A stretch of DNA of 64,000 nt, taken from positions 12,743,624 through 12,807,623 of the forward strand of contig OX439132.1 of NCBI GenBank assembly GCA_949318235.1, in the 5' to 3' direction. Shown piece by piece: positions 51,005 to 64,000 of the stretch. The notes under the pieces were generated by a model. The model was given only the letters and a program-made list of their open reading frames with translations. It ran no database searches and was not told the origin of the DNA. The position numbers and the translations under genes were made by a program. Within the stretch, counting starts at the first letter, position 1. Each line of letters opens with the position of its first letter. The stretch comes from Ecdyonurus torrentis. Lineage: Eukaryota > Arthropoda > Insecta > Ephemeroptera > Heptageniidae.

Positions 51005-51313
51005 AGGAATAGAACACATCGGACAAAAAACATGTCTAGTATCCTAACATACCTAAATATCAACGTTAATTTAACCGGAGTCATTGATTTCTAATTTATT
51101 TTCCATTTACAAAATGGCATATGCATGTTTATGAAGTCACAGCTTACTAGTCCACGCGCGCGGAAACAGGCAAGCTGTGACGTCATAAACATGCAGCTGA
51201 CATTTTGTGAATGTAAAATAAATTAGAAATCTATGACTCCGGCCAAATCAACGTTGATATTTAGGTATGTTAGGATACTAGACTTGTTTTTTTATTCAAA
51301 GTGTTCTATGCCT
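51005..51313. mobile_element. 309-bp palindromic MITE, TTAA target site (copy 2)
   Basis: The same length as 8968-9276 and alignable end to end; shared blocks include TCAACGTTAAT, GGAGTCATTGATTTC and ATGACTCCGGCCAAATCAAC. TTAA precedes it; the right flank is TTGT, probably a decayed TTAA. The centre differs (GCATATGCATGTTTATGAAG), so the two copies are not recent twins. Confidence 0.8.
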
Positions 51314-51372
51314 TTGTGAATATTTGTGAAACATTTTAATTAAATTTCTTATAAAAATTATAGTTTACTCAC

Positions 51373-51607
51373 CAGCATCCATAGTAGCTTCTTTTCCATA
51401 CAGTTTCACAGTCTCTAGGTAAAGTACACCAAAAGAGAACTGTAATCCAGTTGTAAAAACGTGAACCAAGAATCCACAAGCACATACTATCCACCCCCAT
51501 CCACCCTCTGGATAATAATGTTGTCTTATAGTCGCCGTATTAACATCATGGCGGCGAAGAGCAGGTACCGTCTTATGAAGTGAGTTCATGTCGCGCTCGT
51601 TCAGCAC
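51373..51607 (-). CDS. MCT-like transporter exon with TM1 signature
   Basis: Acceptor ATTAG, donor GCTG|GTGAGT, phase 0 in and phase 1 out. It encodes VLNERDMNSLHKTVPALRR, then YYPEGGWGWIVCACGFLV and the rest of TM1 to LYLETVKLYGKEATMDA. PEGGWGW is the conserved motif opening TM1 in SLC16 proteins. The Lys found in TM1 of proton-coupled MCTs (K38 in MCT1) is not present at the matching place (GLQFSFGVLY). The 309-bp MITE lies 60 bp downstream in the intron. Confidence 0.93.
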
Positions 51608-51850
51608 CTAATAACAACAAAAACATGTGTGCTAAAAATCTGCATAATTATACTCTTTAATTAGAAACAAATTCTAAGAAAGTAAGATTATAAGTTAAGA
51701 AATTACGTCGGTTTTAAAGATAAAATTTAAAGTTTTTTTTTTAAGTTTTTTTTTTTTTTTTTTTTTTGCAAGTTTTACGTAATCATATGCCAATTCATGA
51801 AAGCATACATATATTTTTTAACTTTTACTTTCAAAAGATTTCGGTTATAT

Positions 51851-51854
<4 letters not shown>

Positions 51855-51885
<31 letters not shown>
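51855..51885. repeat. (GA)n microsatellite
   Basis: Short GA repeat in the intron between the first two MCT exons, which also contains a poly(T) run at about 51748-51767. Nothing else was seen in that intron. Confidence 0.9.
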
Positions 51886-51888
<3 letters not shown>

Positions 51889-52236
51889 TCAAGTCTCGTA
51901 CTTCATTTATACTCATTACATACTTTATAATTACTTAAGTGTATAGTAACTTGACGAGAATCTAAAAAATATGGTAATAATTTAATGTTCTTTGAATAGT
52001 TTATTTATCATATAAAATTCTCATATAGTTAAAAATGCTTCTATGTGTGTATCTAATGCGTCTTGTCATGTAAATAAGATGCAGAGAAGAATATACTTGC
52101 GTATTACCAAAATGAATATGTACTATACGTATACTGAAATAACATCAAAATATTTTTTGCTACGTATTTCTATGGTAAAGGTAGCATTCTTTTTCCTATA
52201 GCTTAATAATAGAATTGAACCATTTTTTTTAATTAC

Positions 52237-52361
52237 CTGGAGAGCTTCGTCCGCACCGCCGCATGCATCCGCAAATCCTCCACCACCCCAAAATCCACCA
52301 CTCCCCCCACCTCCCCCGTCCTCTTCTTCTTCGTCACAGTAGCGTTCATGGGAGCGAGAGT
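52237..52361 (-). CDS. MCT-like transporter, most upstream exon found (cytoplasmic N-terminus)
   Basis: Begins after TTGATTCCAG with the last two bases of a codon and ends in phase 0 at CTCCAG|GTAATT. It encodes SRSHERYCDEEEEDGG, a Gly-rich run (GGGGGSGGFWGGGG) and FADACGGADEALQ. There is no ATG in frame, so it is an internal exon; the start exon is upstream and unidentified. The low-complexity acidic/Gly N-terminus is unconserved in the family, so support comes mainly from splice sites and phase. Confidence 0.72.
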
Positions 52362-55300
52362 CTGGAATCAAAACAAAAATAACATTATAAACATATGAAT
52401 GTAATTACGTACAAGAACATAGACATGTACATTTCATTAAAATTGTATACGAGAATGATCTTAATTAACTAAAACTATAATATAAGCATGGAGTTTCTCT
52501 CTGGCATTATGAGAACTTTACTTGATTAATATAACTAATCCAATGTGAAAAAGTATGAACACAATTATATTATGTTTAATATATTATTTTAATTGTGAAC
52601 TTAAAAGTATTCAATCACTTAATAATGGTCTAAAATTTACTATAAATGTAATGGAAATTTAAGATAATCTGACTAAATTGATTATCTGATAATCGATGGT
52701 ACAAATTTGAGTATAAAATAATATTAATTCTAATTTTCAATTTAAAAGAATAAAAAAACGAACGTTTAAATAAATCTCCAAAACTTCTTTCCTTTTATAA
52801 ATTCAACGTAAAATAAAAAGAGGGAGAAAGAGAGAGAGAGAGAAAAAAAAGGTGGATATTTATTTTGAAAGTCATAGAAAACGTATCAAACACTTCAACT
52901 TTAATTTATTTTCCTCTTAGAAAATTATACAACAACAAAAACTAAAGTTTATATGTATATATTTGATACCAAAAACCACACACAAAAGAAGTAGATTTTT
53001 TTTTTTTTTTGCAAAAGGTTTATTCAGAGAAAAAATAACTTGAAGTTAAAATGTGAGAGCACAAATATAGACATCATGTGTTTTTCTTTGTGTGTGTGTG
53101 ATAAAAATTAACAAGTGTATACTCAAGTTTATTGCTCGGGTCAGTAAAAATTAACATACTGGTATCCTTTGAATGCACGCGTTTTTTTTTTTTTTTTTAC
53201 TTAACTCTTATATTTTTTTTACAAGATTTATGACGTAAATGTTTACGTATGTATACTTTGACTTATAAAAATAAATAACGGAAGTAGTTTATATTTTTAT
53301 AAAGCTTTTTGTATTACAAGTAATAGCAGTTCAGATTAATTTTCTATAACAATTTATTGGTTCAAAAAGAAAAAAGGAAAGTAGATTTTAGTGACAAAAA
53401 AATTGAAAGCAAAGTGTCAATTTTTTGTATATAGCTTCCTTTATTTTTTTACTCGGAAGTGTTTTAGACTATAAAGGTATCCATAAAATGTTACAAAGTG
53501 ATTCTTAGACTTACGATAGAAAAAAAAATCTATATAAAAAATAAAAAGTTAATCATCTATATTTCAGAACAAAACATTGAAAGATTGCCTATTTAATCCC
53601 CAAAATATAAAAATTCTTACAAATTATTTGTTAATTGTACTAATTATCGGTAGACCAAAGTCATCGTCAGATAGGACTTTTTTCACGAAATTTATAAGAA
53701 AATAACGCTGAAATAAAAATAAATAAACATCTGGATCTGCTGTTAACTAGTACAATTACCATCGAATAAATGCAGCACGAGGTCTCTTTACTGCACTTTC
53801 TGATACTAAAACTTGCATTGCACTTTATCTTATGAATATATATTTATTCCTGATAAATCCCTGTCAGGTGCACGGCAGCCCGCTGCCCAGGTGGTAAGTT
53901 GACATTCAGGTCTTATACAATTTTTTTTATACAAATAAGGCTTGTTAAATACGACCTGATCTTAACCTGACACTTATAAGATTTATCGTAACAACATAAT
54001 AAATAAATCCTTTACGTTTTTCAAGAGTCATTCTTCTATAAGTATATCTGTGCATACTAATAAAATATTGTCACAATAATATCAATGTATGTTCACCTTT
54101 TAAAGCTTGAAACACGATTTTTAAGGATTTAAAACTTAAATAAATTTAATATTTATGTTCGTAATCTCTATAATTACAGTACATTATTTCTATACTATAC
54201 AAAGAATAACTCAATTTTGTAACAGAAATATATATTATAAATAATATGAAACGAAAACCCATTAAATATTGGTTTATAAACATTTTAGATTTATTAGTTT
54301 TATTAATTTACAGCAGTTTGAGTATTCATATTTTTTTAAATAAATGAATACTTTTATTATGCTGAATAAATATAAATAGCAATATAAAAAGTACTCGAAT
54401 CTAAAATTCAATGAACTTTTATTTTCAGCATACGGATTTTTTTTTCATATAAATGTATAGTAAAAGCTGGAAACAAATGTTGGAATTATTATATAATATT
54501 TTATATTTTACAGTATTTCAATGTGGTTTAAATAACTGTTGAATAATTGAAAAGATGCATTAACTAATATAAAATACATACTAGCAAGGGTATTATATTT
54601 TCCTATAATTCTACTATAGAATACTGAAAAAATAAACGTATAGCATAATATTATACATAAAATTCAGGTGTTCATTATTTCTATAGTATTATTCAATACA
54701 ATACATGCAGTAATATAATGTATACTTTTCTCTATGCTTTTTAAAACTGGAGTATTATAATTTAATTAAAAACTTCATATACTGTTTGTATTGAAATAAA
54801 AAAATTGGAGCATTATAAAAGTATAGTATTGATATTAAATTTTAGTTTAATGAATAAACTATATAAAATTATATTACCAGAATAATATAATAAATCGAGT
54901 GAAGTGCTATTTATTTTATGACAACGTACTACATATAAAATAATCAGAAGCAAAATGATAATAGTATGGCAATTGTAAATTTACAACGATGCTGGTTTTT
55001 ATATTGCTATTATGTATACAGAAGATGATAGGGTGGAATATGAGGAGAGTGGGTTATCGACATTCGTTTTATTTCTGGACAACAGCTGGAGGCATCAGGC
55101 AATATTGTGTAGGCGTTCATCCACTTGTGGCTCATACAAAACCACCCACATTTACTTTCAACGTCAAGCAAAAAATCTTTTTTGCAATGCAATTGAAAAT
55201 TTCAGTACTTATCAGTCTACTTTCTAACGTAAAAAATATATCGCTATTTTATTCTATCTATGTTTTTATTTTATAGCTGCTTGTTATCACAGAGCAATAT

Positions 55301-55718
55301 TATTTGTACTATTTGTTATTATATAACTGATTGTTTCAAAATTGAATGATTTTAAATTGAGCTTAGATATGATAAAACGTATTGGACCATGATTTTAAAT
55401 ATTGCATCGCTCGTGTGAATTGAATACGGTTTTATGCACCTTAAACACGTATTTCGAATTTATTACTATATGAATATAGTTATCATAAAAAATGTATTTA
55501 TTTAATTTTTTGAGAAAATCACTGTAATACCAAATAAGACAAGAACTTATAGTTTGCATAGTTATCATGTATAAGTTTATTTGGCATAGGTTCAGCTAAT
55601 ATTAATTATGATACTCACTATTGATATCTAAGTTTATAGCGGAGATTTACAGTGGAGCACGCTAACCAATCATAGACGGTCCCTCAAATTACTATACTTT
55701 AGTAACGCTGGACTATAA

Positions 55719-55842
55719 TTGCAATTCATGAAAGCATTTAGGACACATAAAGAACTTAGAATTCCTAACTATACTTAGAAAATACTACGGTCTTAGGATT
55801 CCTAAGTTCTTTAGGTATAATATGCTTTATAATGAATCGCAA
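55719..55842. mobile_element. 124-bp palindromic hairpin element
   Basis: TTGCAATTCATGAAAGCAT at the left and its imperfect inverse at the right enclose a second inverted pair, AAAGAACTTAGAATTCCTA / TAGGATTCCTAAGTTCTTT. This looks like a small foldback MITE; no second copy was noticed in the window. Confidence 0.5.
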
Positions 55843-58800
55843 ATATATATAAAAATATATTTTTCCCTTAAAAGAATAGACCAGAAGAAAACATAAGCAT
55901 TTATATCACAAAACACTTGATGGGTCTTACATAAATAACTTTAGTTTGTCTCAAAACCCAAATGTAGCTCACTGTCAGTAGCATTGATCATAAAATTTCG
56001 ATTTATGCAACCCGCACAACATTTTTTTCTTCTAATTTTTGCATGTTTCTGACGTCAAAAACATGAAGTATTTTCACGCTCTCTCGTGGGGCTACATTAG
56101 CATGCTGGTAAAAATTTTCATCAGTTTTGAAGATCCCATTTCGTATTTATTCAGTAAAAAGCACATGTTGTTTTATGTGGTCTATGACTTTAAGAATACT
56201 TCACCGAGACCGAAAAAAAAAAATCAGGGATGTCACTTTTTTGTTAGTTTTATAAAATAATTTTTCAGTACTGGCAATATGCATTTTTTTCTTTGAGCAC
56301 TATTGTTTTATTATTAGTATTATTATTTATACGAAAAAAAATCTTCATATATATGCAAGTAATTGTAATTTTATTTTGAAAATATATATAATAATTACAA
56401 CAGTCAAGGACAATATCTTGAATTAAATATACAACTTGTTTTTTTTTTTTTTTGTAATAACAAAAGATTCTTCTACCATGAATGATACTCAAGTATAGAA
56501 ATAATTTGTTGGCAGATGCAAGCAAGCAAAATACATTTATTACCTTCAATATTTACATTACTATTATAATAGAAAAAATAATAAAATAGTTTCCATGAAT
56601 GCACTGTATATACGTTTTCCCTTATATAAATTGTAAAGTATTACATTGCAATTTTTATTTACCTTTTGATAATAGCTTCTATTTTATAAAGTAATACATT
56701 TGAATGCATACGAACACTTTATTTTTATAACAGATTGGTGAGTGTGACTAGCAAAAACATTTTACATTCATTTTTCTTTAAGATTTTTTTTTCTCTCTCT
56801 CTCTCTCGCTCTTTTGTAATACTGAAGTACGCATTGAAATAAAAAATAAGGAGTGTGTTTTTTTGAAATGATAGGCAATTACATCTTATATGTTTTTTCC
56901 CCTTTTTTGCGAACAAAAAGTATTTAAATCAAGCTTGTAAGAAAATAAATGTTAAAAACAGTGAGAAAGAACTCTTTTAAAAACAATTTTCTTGAAAAAA
57001 GAAAAAAAATACACATGTAAATCGTTATTTTAAGTGAAAAAGTCAAAAGCTATATAGTCAATGTTGTTATTTTATATATTCCTGTATCTTTTTGTAACAG
57101 TATGAATAACAGATTTTGTACAAAATCAGTATACTTTTTTTTTTTTTTTTTTTTTTAAGGCGATGAAATAAAATTGAATGCTTTATAAATAGCAAGCTTA
57201 AAAAAATATTTTATAAAAGAAGAAAAGTGTGTTACGGAAATATATTACTCCGTACACTTCATTTACTTGCTGATAGCAAATAATGTTAAAGAAGAGGTCC
57301 AGAATATAAAGATGTCAAGCAAAAGTTGTAGATCTTCATGCAGAAACAGGAAAAGAAAGAACTCGAGCTTATTTTATATCAAAAAAGTATATAATATGTA
57401 CATACATATATATAAAAAAAGCATGAAAGACTTTAAAAGAAAAAGTTAGCATATTTTTTTTTTTTTACTTACTATTTTTTTGTAGCAAAAAATAAATGTA
57501 GCAAAGAAAAAAAAAGTGCGATATTGGTCTCTGACGGTTTGTTTATCCCACATACATGCAAGCAAGAATATATTAAATTGGCTAGTTTTGCTTGGTAGAA
57601 AAAAAAAAAAAAAAGAAAGAAAGAGACTGGCAAAATATTACAAGTACCGCAGCAGAATCTGTTGCGGTTTTTGAGCATCTGTTGGAAAGAAAGTAAAGTC
57701 TACAAGGATATGAAATTAAAAAGTTAATTTATATATTTATACATATTACATTCATGCAGGGAGTTAACCACTGTCAATAAACATCCGAATCGTTTAACTT
57801 TATAGTATCCAATTTTTCTATTTAACTTTTCAAGTAGACTAAATAAAATTACTATAAAAAAAATGTAACATTATTTTAAATAGCTATATAGTTAGGAATA
57901 ACCTCATGGAGAATTTAAAATTTATCGTTTGTAAATGCTTTGCAATAATTATATAAGATACAAAAAATAGGTATTTAAAAAACTCATTTATTTACATTTT
58001 GAATGGCAATGAGAATACGTATGCCATAGAATTAATTTTAAATAAAAAAAAAAACTCAAAAATTAACTTTTTTCAAACATGGAAATAAATTTGTTTCCAT
58101 GAAACTATCATGTTAAGAGTTTTGAAAAAAAAAAAAAAAAAAAAAAAAAAAACAGAAAAAGAAAAAGAAAAAAGAAAACACTGAAACTGCTATGCATTAT
58201 ATAATATACTGTAGCAAAATGCAGTATATTAAAAAATAATTTTCAATGGCAAATTTAAATTAAATTTGATAAAAGATCCTTCCACAAATTTATTTATTGC
58301 TGTTTTCCATTAGTTTTTTAAGTACAGTAATCATATATTTAAATTGAAGCATTATCTTTTCAATTTATATTTTTTATTACAGTATAAATATAAAAAGTTT
58401 AAAAATAGCAATGCAAAGCAAAATTTATTTTTGTATTCGCACATGAAATATTATCTATTGCTCTCTGATTTAAAATACGTATGTGTATAAAAAAATAACA
58501 CACACACACACCACTGAATGAATATATAAATAATTCATAATAAATAATAATACAATACTTTTGTACTGCGTATACATGTTGTTATTTATACTACACTTAA
58601 ACTTTTACACCGTTTTGAAATCAAATTTAAAAGAAATATGATACTTTTATATGCAGATATAAAACAATACATGTAAACATGTGTCAAAGTTCAAAAAAGA
58701 TCTCTTAAAAAAATGTTAATAATTTTTTTTTATTCAGACATTTAAGAAGAAGAAGAAGAAAAAAATCTTGTCTTTACCAAATTTGGAATAAAAATATATG

Positions 58801-59285
58801 GTGTTGCTTCATAATTCATTGTTAAATAATAAATTATTCAAAGTGTCTCTTTCACGCACGTTCAATTAATTTACAAGGTAATATAAGTAAAATTGTAAGA
58901 CTAAAATGTCTTCTCTTTACTTATATAAAATATCACCTTTGAAAAACGAGTAGCAATGACAAGAATTTTCACCAGATATTTTGTATTTTTATAGTTTAAA
59001 TAAAGTGCTCATAACTTTAATAAATTTAATATCAAAAAGTTGTAAAGTTCATTTATATATCTTAAAGTGAAATAAGGTTTCTATTAAAGTAAAATCAATA
59101 TCTATTTAGATTATTATTATTTAAAAGTTGCATTACAGAGTTACTTTTTATATAGTTAACTTTCCGTGCATACAATGCAAAAATATTTGTTCTGTGTTAA
59201 TAGGTCATAATGATGTATTGCAATTTCTAGAGTAGAACCCATAATATAACAAAGTAAAATATTATCTTGTTTATTATATTATATA

Positions 59286-59583
59286 GGGTAGTTGCATTCA
59301 TATAAAAGTCAACGCCATATATGAGCACTAAATAACATTAAGCCAATATGGGAAAATGCCATCTTTTCTAGGTAAATAATACTTCATAATATTTTTGAGA
59401 GCATTAGCAGGTTAACAGGTTAAATGAGGTTTTTAAGTATGCAAGAAAAATAATTTAAAAAAGAAACCAATTTTCCGAAGAAAATAGCCTAAAACCAAGT
59501 TTGTCCTATGCTGGACAATATGTTGTTCATTGCTCCAGTATGGCGTCAAAGCGCATTCAGTATGACGTCATGCGCATATACCC
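59286..59583 (+). mobile_element. ~300-bp GGG...CCC element (copy 2)
   Basis: GGGTAGTTGCATTCATATAA at the left, GACGTCATGCGCATATACCC at the right, TA on both sides. Colinear with 20630-20931. Confidence 0.75.
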
Positions 59584-62181
59584 TACATTGTTTTTCTTTA
59601 TTATGACTGCGTGAAATTTTCAATAATAATATATTCAGTAGTATTTCAAATTCAAACTTGCTGGTTGTTAAATAAATAATTTGAAAATTTTATTTATTCT
59701 AATAGCTGTTTTGCATCATGGATATGAACTGGATTGTATAATGTAATGTGATTGCATGTGAGTAAATTTATTTCATGGTATAAACATTGCTCAGTGTAAA
59801 CTGGCTATATATTGTTGCAATTATTGTGGTTTTTGAATTTTTATTATAAAATGTACTTGCAACAACAAAGATTTTGTTATTATATATAAAAACTTGAAGG
59901 ACATGTGAAGTTTTATTATTATAATATGCTATGGGCAAGAGAGGAAAGAGAGAGAGAATTATATTTATATTCAATCAAAATTTAAATTATGGAACGTCCA
60001 AAAATAAAAGTGGGTTGGGTTGGCATGCAGAAATGAACAATCTTTAAATAACAGCCTGAACAAAAAAATCATACACATATATATTATTGCATTAATAATT
60101 TTAATCCTGCAGGCTCCTCAAATTAAAGTACTCCATTTTAAAAATATAGAAGAGGATAGACTAAAGAAATAATGAAAAAAAACTTCAATTTATCACTTGT
60201 GAATAAAATAATTGAACTGATATGTATGAACATCCTGCTTAATGACTTCGGCAAAGTTAAAAAGAATTATATAAAAAAAAATTATTTAATAATTGCAAAG
60301 TAATCGTTAATTAAAATAAGTTACAATTTACTTTAATTAAAAAATAAATACTCAAGTACAATTTAATATAAAATAAATGTTTGCTTTTTATTATTATTTG
60401 TTGCTTTCTTTTTTAAAAAATTGAACAAACCAAAATTACAATTTTACAACTATTTTTGATTTATTTTAGATAAAAAAAATGTTCATTTCAAATTAATAAA
60501 GTTGATGTAATAAATTATGTTATAACATTTTTTTTAGTTGATTTTTACCGACATTAATAATTGTTTTATCCTTATAGTTAAACTTTATATAAAAGTTTTA
60601 TAAAGAGAAATCTGCATTTTCTTAATATATTTATCCTTTTTCTATTAAAAATAAATTAACTTTTTTATATAGTAAAATAGAAATTAAAATGTAAATTTGT
60701 GCTAATTTGCATTACCTTTTAAATTACCGTATACTTTTGAGAAAATTGATTGTTACTAAAGTTCCTCTCTCTCTCTCTTGCAAAATTGAAACAAAAAAAT
60801 GTAGGTATATAGTAAATCTTGACGGAGAATTCAATTATAATTTAATTTACTTCTTTCTGATTGTATTAATTAAATGAAAGAAGCCCATGAAGAAAATGAC
60901 AAGGAAAATGTAGAACACGTTACGTTATTATATATATATATATATATATCTTATACCTACATTGATTAAATTCCTATTAATTAATATTTTGTCTCATATA
61001 TAAGTTTAAAGGAAAATTTAATTAAATTAACATAAAGTTTCAGTTTTCATATTGAAAAGTTATTAAAAATTAATATTTTCTTCATATAATTATTGATTAC
61101 TTACTACGTCTAATAATATGAGTATCAAGTTTCATTCATTAATTAATTTACTCAATTTCATTATTTTAATGTAAAATATTTCTGTACTCATTTGTCATTT
61201 GACACAGAGCTATATTTTATAATTTATGAATATTTTAGTATAATATATATTTTATTTTAGTATATTTAAGATCCTCTTCAAAAAAAGTTTCTACACACTA
61301 TATAGCTCTGAAAAGTTGTAAAGAAAAAGAAGAAAAATTTTTTTATTGCATTTAAAATTAATCCGGTCTTTCATATGGGAAGTTTTACAAATACTTATAA
61401 ATAAATTCAAAATTTTTTAAATAAAATAAGCAAATACATTTTTTTTTTGTAGTTTACTATTTAATTTAAAATAATATAAAATACTCCATCTTCCTTTAAA
61501 TAAACTTTAATTTCCAAAGAGACAATAATAATAATAAAAAAAAAATCACTAGAGTGAACAAATAAAGTTTCTGATTACGTAATGCAAATGCAAAATATTG
61601 ATTACTAGTATGCAATATAACAACTACAATATATAGAAGGATATCAATATCATACCGCATACACACTGCATCATATTTATACCTATAAAAACAATGATTT
61701 ATTCAGTAAGCATAAGAAATTTGTAACTATGGTAAACATACACTCACAAAAAAAAAATTATTAACATAATACATTATGACAGATATGATATGAGTATGTA
61801 TATGTAACAAATACCAGAGCGATAAGTTTGAAAACAATATATATATGTAGTTATAATATAGCATGTGCATATAAATCAGAAATAATGAACTACGTATGTA
61901 CACATATATATACATATAAACACAAAACTTTTATCCCTAAGGGTATTCTAAATGAGATCATCAGCCTTGCAAAATAACTATAAGCGAGAGATATACGGAA
62001 GCCGTTGATACATGAAGAATTACCATAATAAATTTTATGTAACATCCTATTGAAAAAAAAAAAAAAAAAGAAGAATATATATGTATGACATTAACATTAT
62101 TTTTTTTATGTCAAATTAATCATATGTCACAAAAAAAATTTAAGATAATAAATTAAATCTACAATTTTATAATCAAGAAGG

Positions 62182-62342
<161 letters not shown>

Positions 62343-64000
62343 TGATAAATTAACACTGATTATATATCTTAAGTAATTAAAACTCATCTTACGGAGTGTT
62401 TATTTTATGAAATGAATTAAAAAAAGGTGTAAAATATAATTAATCTTATTCTTAGTGTAATTATTTGATTGACCTTTTATATTATATATTCAAACTTTGT
62501 TTATACTGTCAAGTTTTAAAATTTAAGTCAATATTTAATTACGTTGGAATAATAATATTAAGTTCTTTATTTTTGACGATGATTATATATAAGTATAGAG
62601 AGTATATTATAATATATTTTTTTCTTTTACTTACAAAGTTAAATTTAATGTTAACTTTTTTACACTTATTTTTTTTTTCAACTCGAAGGTGTAAATTTTA
62701 CACTAAATAAACAACTACACAAAAACTTGTTTATGAGACGTACTTTGTACATCCAATAAACTACTACGTACTCTCTGTGTGTATATATGTAATTTTCCTT
62801 TCAATAGCCTTACTTACATTTAGAATTACGTTTTTATTTAAAGAAGCTTTATCGTTTTAACAGATTCTAAATTGCGGAGCCTTTTCTTGTACGTTTACCA
62901 AGATTTTTGCCATTCTTATATTTGTGCTGAATTTTCAGTGGTATCTTTATGAGAAAAATGCTCGCGGAGTTCCTATGATAAAAATTTCCGTATTTTTATG
63001 TAATATAATACATATTAGTATAATATAGTACTTATGCGTATACACTATCATTCAATAGTAATCAACCTCTTACTAATTTTTTTTTAATTTAAATAATGAT
63101 TTATAGATAACATGGAACCTTACACTTCTATAAAATTAAATTTATATAATATATATACATAAATGTTGTCGGAAAGAGGTATTTAGCTAGAATTTAAAAG
63201 CTATTCCCTTTAAATTTAAGTTCATTGGGCATACAGAATAGTATAGAGGCTAGTTTAAAACTGATACGTCACTAAACATTTCATGCATTGTCTATAAACA
63301 TTCATGCTTATATAATATACATCAAATTATAATGCATAGAGAGCATATAAATTATTCATCAAAATTCAAAACTGTGATCAAACATTTAAGATATTCTGTC
63401 TATACCACTGAATGTATTCACTATACCAAGTGCATGGGTGCCGTCTTCTAATATTATGAAATGCATAGAAAGCATACACAAATTTAATGTTATCGGATAA
63501 ACCATATGGTATTATTTATGCTCATTATTTGTGAATCTACACTAGTCTCTATACCAGTTTGAATATTTAATAAAAAATACACTCATGTTTTAACGCACAA
63601 TCATCAATGCATTTTGTAGGTTAAATTATTATTTTTACAAGCTTAAAAACGTTCAAATATAATCAATTAAATTGATTGCATAAGAGAATAAAATTGAAAT
63701 CGAACCATGAGATGTAACGGGCATAGAATTCACAAATTATAGTATAACAAAGATTTTTGCATCGTTTTTATTTAATTCTTTTATATTTCAATGTATCTTT
63801 TTATTCACGTCTTGCTATACAAAAAAAGCACGTTTGTTTAGTATTTTTGTTATACTGACCAGAGACCAGAGTGACCACTTATTACAGACAATTTCCTAAA
63901 ACAATAAGCATCATAATAAGGCTAAAAGCTTCTTATGAATGATGTATAAAAAGAATAAAAATACAAATAAATCTCAGAAAAATATTACATACATACAGTG

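Larger units (their letters stand above)
37958..51372. other. 13.4 kb intron of the MCT-like gene
   Basis: Holds GA microsatellites (40265-40318, 49686-49738), poly(A) runs (38470-38494, 41228-41255, 44947-44973, 45583-45607, 50730-50753), MITEs at 45616-45738, 47186-47513 and 51005-51313, a hairpin near 44592-44627 and a GC-richer island at about 42580-42730. No exon was recognised; open frames here are AT-rich and lack coding character. Confidence 0.6.
34068..52361 (-). other. gene span: SLC16/monocarboxylate-transporter-like, eight exons seen, 5' end not found
   Basis: Coding exons are 52361-52237, 51607-51373, 37957-37789, 37640-37476, 37058-36776, 36192-36018, 35592-35386 and 34759-34068. 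All junctions are GT-AG and phases chain to at least 683 residues. Seen: the YPEGGWGWIV signature at TM1, YFKRRREF...AGGGIG at TM5, a basic TM6-7 loop, TWGYLQGAEALPVLLG near TM10-11, and a long low-complexity C-terminal tail. Known of the family: 12-TM plasma-membrane carriers of lactate, pyruvate, ketone bodies or aromatic metabolites. The substrate cannot be inferred. The first exon here begins inside a codon, so at least one upstream exon is missing. Confidence 0.9.

Overview
This is a very AT-rich insect nuclear sequence. It has GT-AG introns, long AT, CT and GA microsatellites, many poly(A)/poly(T) runs and many small palindromic DNA transposons. The protein style (for example HNNDMHARFEQ in the nucleotidase) suggests a hymenopteran, but the order cannot be fixed from the sequence alone. 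Two multi-exon genes, both on the minus strand, account for nearly all recognisable coding sequence.

Positions 22765 down to 2148 hold a complete nine-exon ecto-5'-nucleotidase/apyrase gene (CD73/5NUC/UshA family). The predicted protein is 582 residues, with a signal peptide, an intact metallophosphoesterase domain, an intact nucleotide-binding domain and a C-terminal GPI-anchor signal. Directly after its last exon, at 1172-151, lie second versions of exons 6, 7 and 8. They have identical lengths (106, 162 and 204 bp), identical phases, intact frames and usable splice sites, and are about 60% identical in protein. No second copy of exons 1-5 or of a signal peptide lies between. The simplest reading is one 5' half encoding the catalytic domain, with two alternative 3' cassettes encoding the nucleotide-binding domain; cassette B continues past the left edge. 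This is the most interesting feature of the window.

Positions 22766-34067 are intergenic. They contain a tRNA-derived SINE, a truncated second copy, two back-to-back palindromic elements and microsatellites.

Positions 52361 down to 34068 hold eight exons of an SLC16/monocarboxylate-transporter-like gene, at least 683 residues. It includes the TM1 signature, twelve predicted membrane segments, a long cytoplasmic tail with alanine and histidine tracts, and a C-terminal PDZ-ligand-like TTSV. The start exon was not found and may lie upstream or outside the window. One intron spans 13.4 kb.

Positions 52362-64000 hold no gene I can support, only repeats and a few GC-richer islands. Mobile DNA in the window includes a 2.5 kb element with near-identical 765-bp inverted arms, a 1.7 kb TTAA-flanked element, a 309-bp TTAA palindromic MITE (two copies), a roughly 300-bp GGG...CCC element (three copies) and a roughly 125-bp TA-flanked MITE (three to four copies). 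The two genes act separately: the first would hydrolyse extracellular nucleotides at the cell surface, and the second would carry small metabolites across the plasma membrane.
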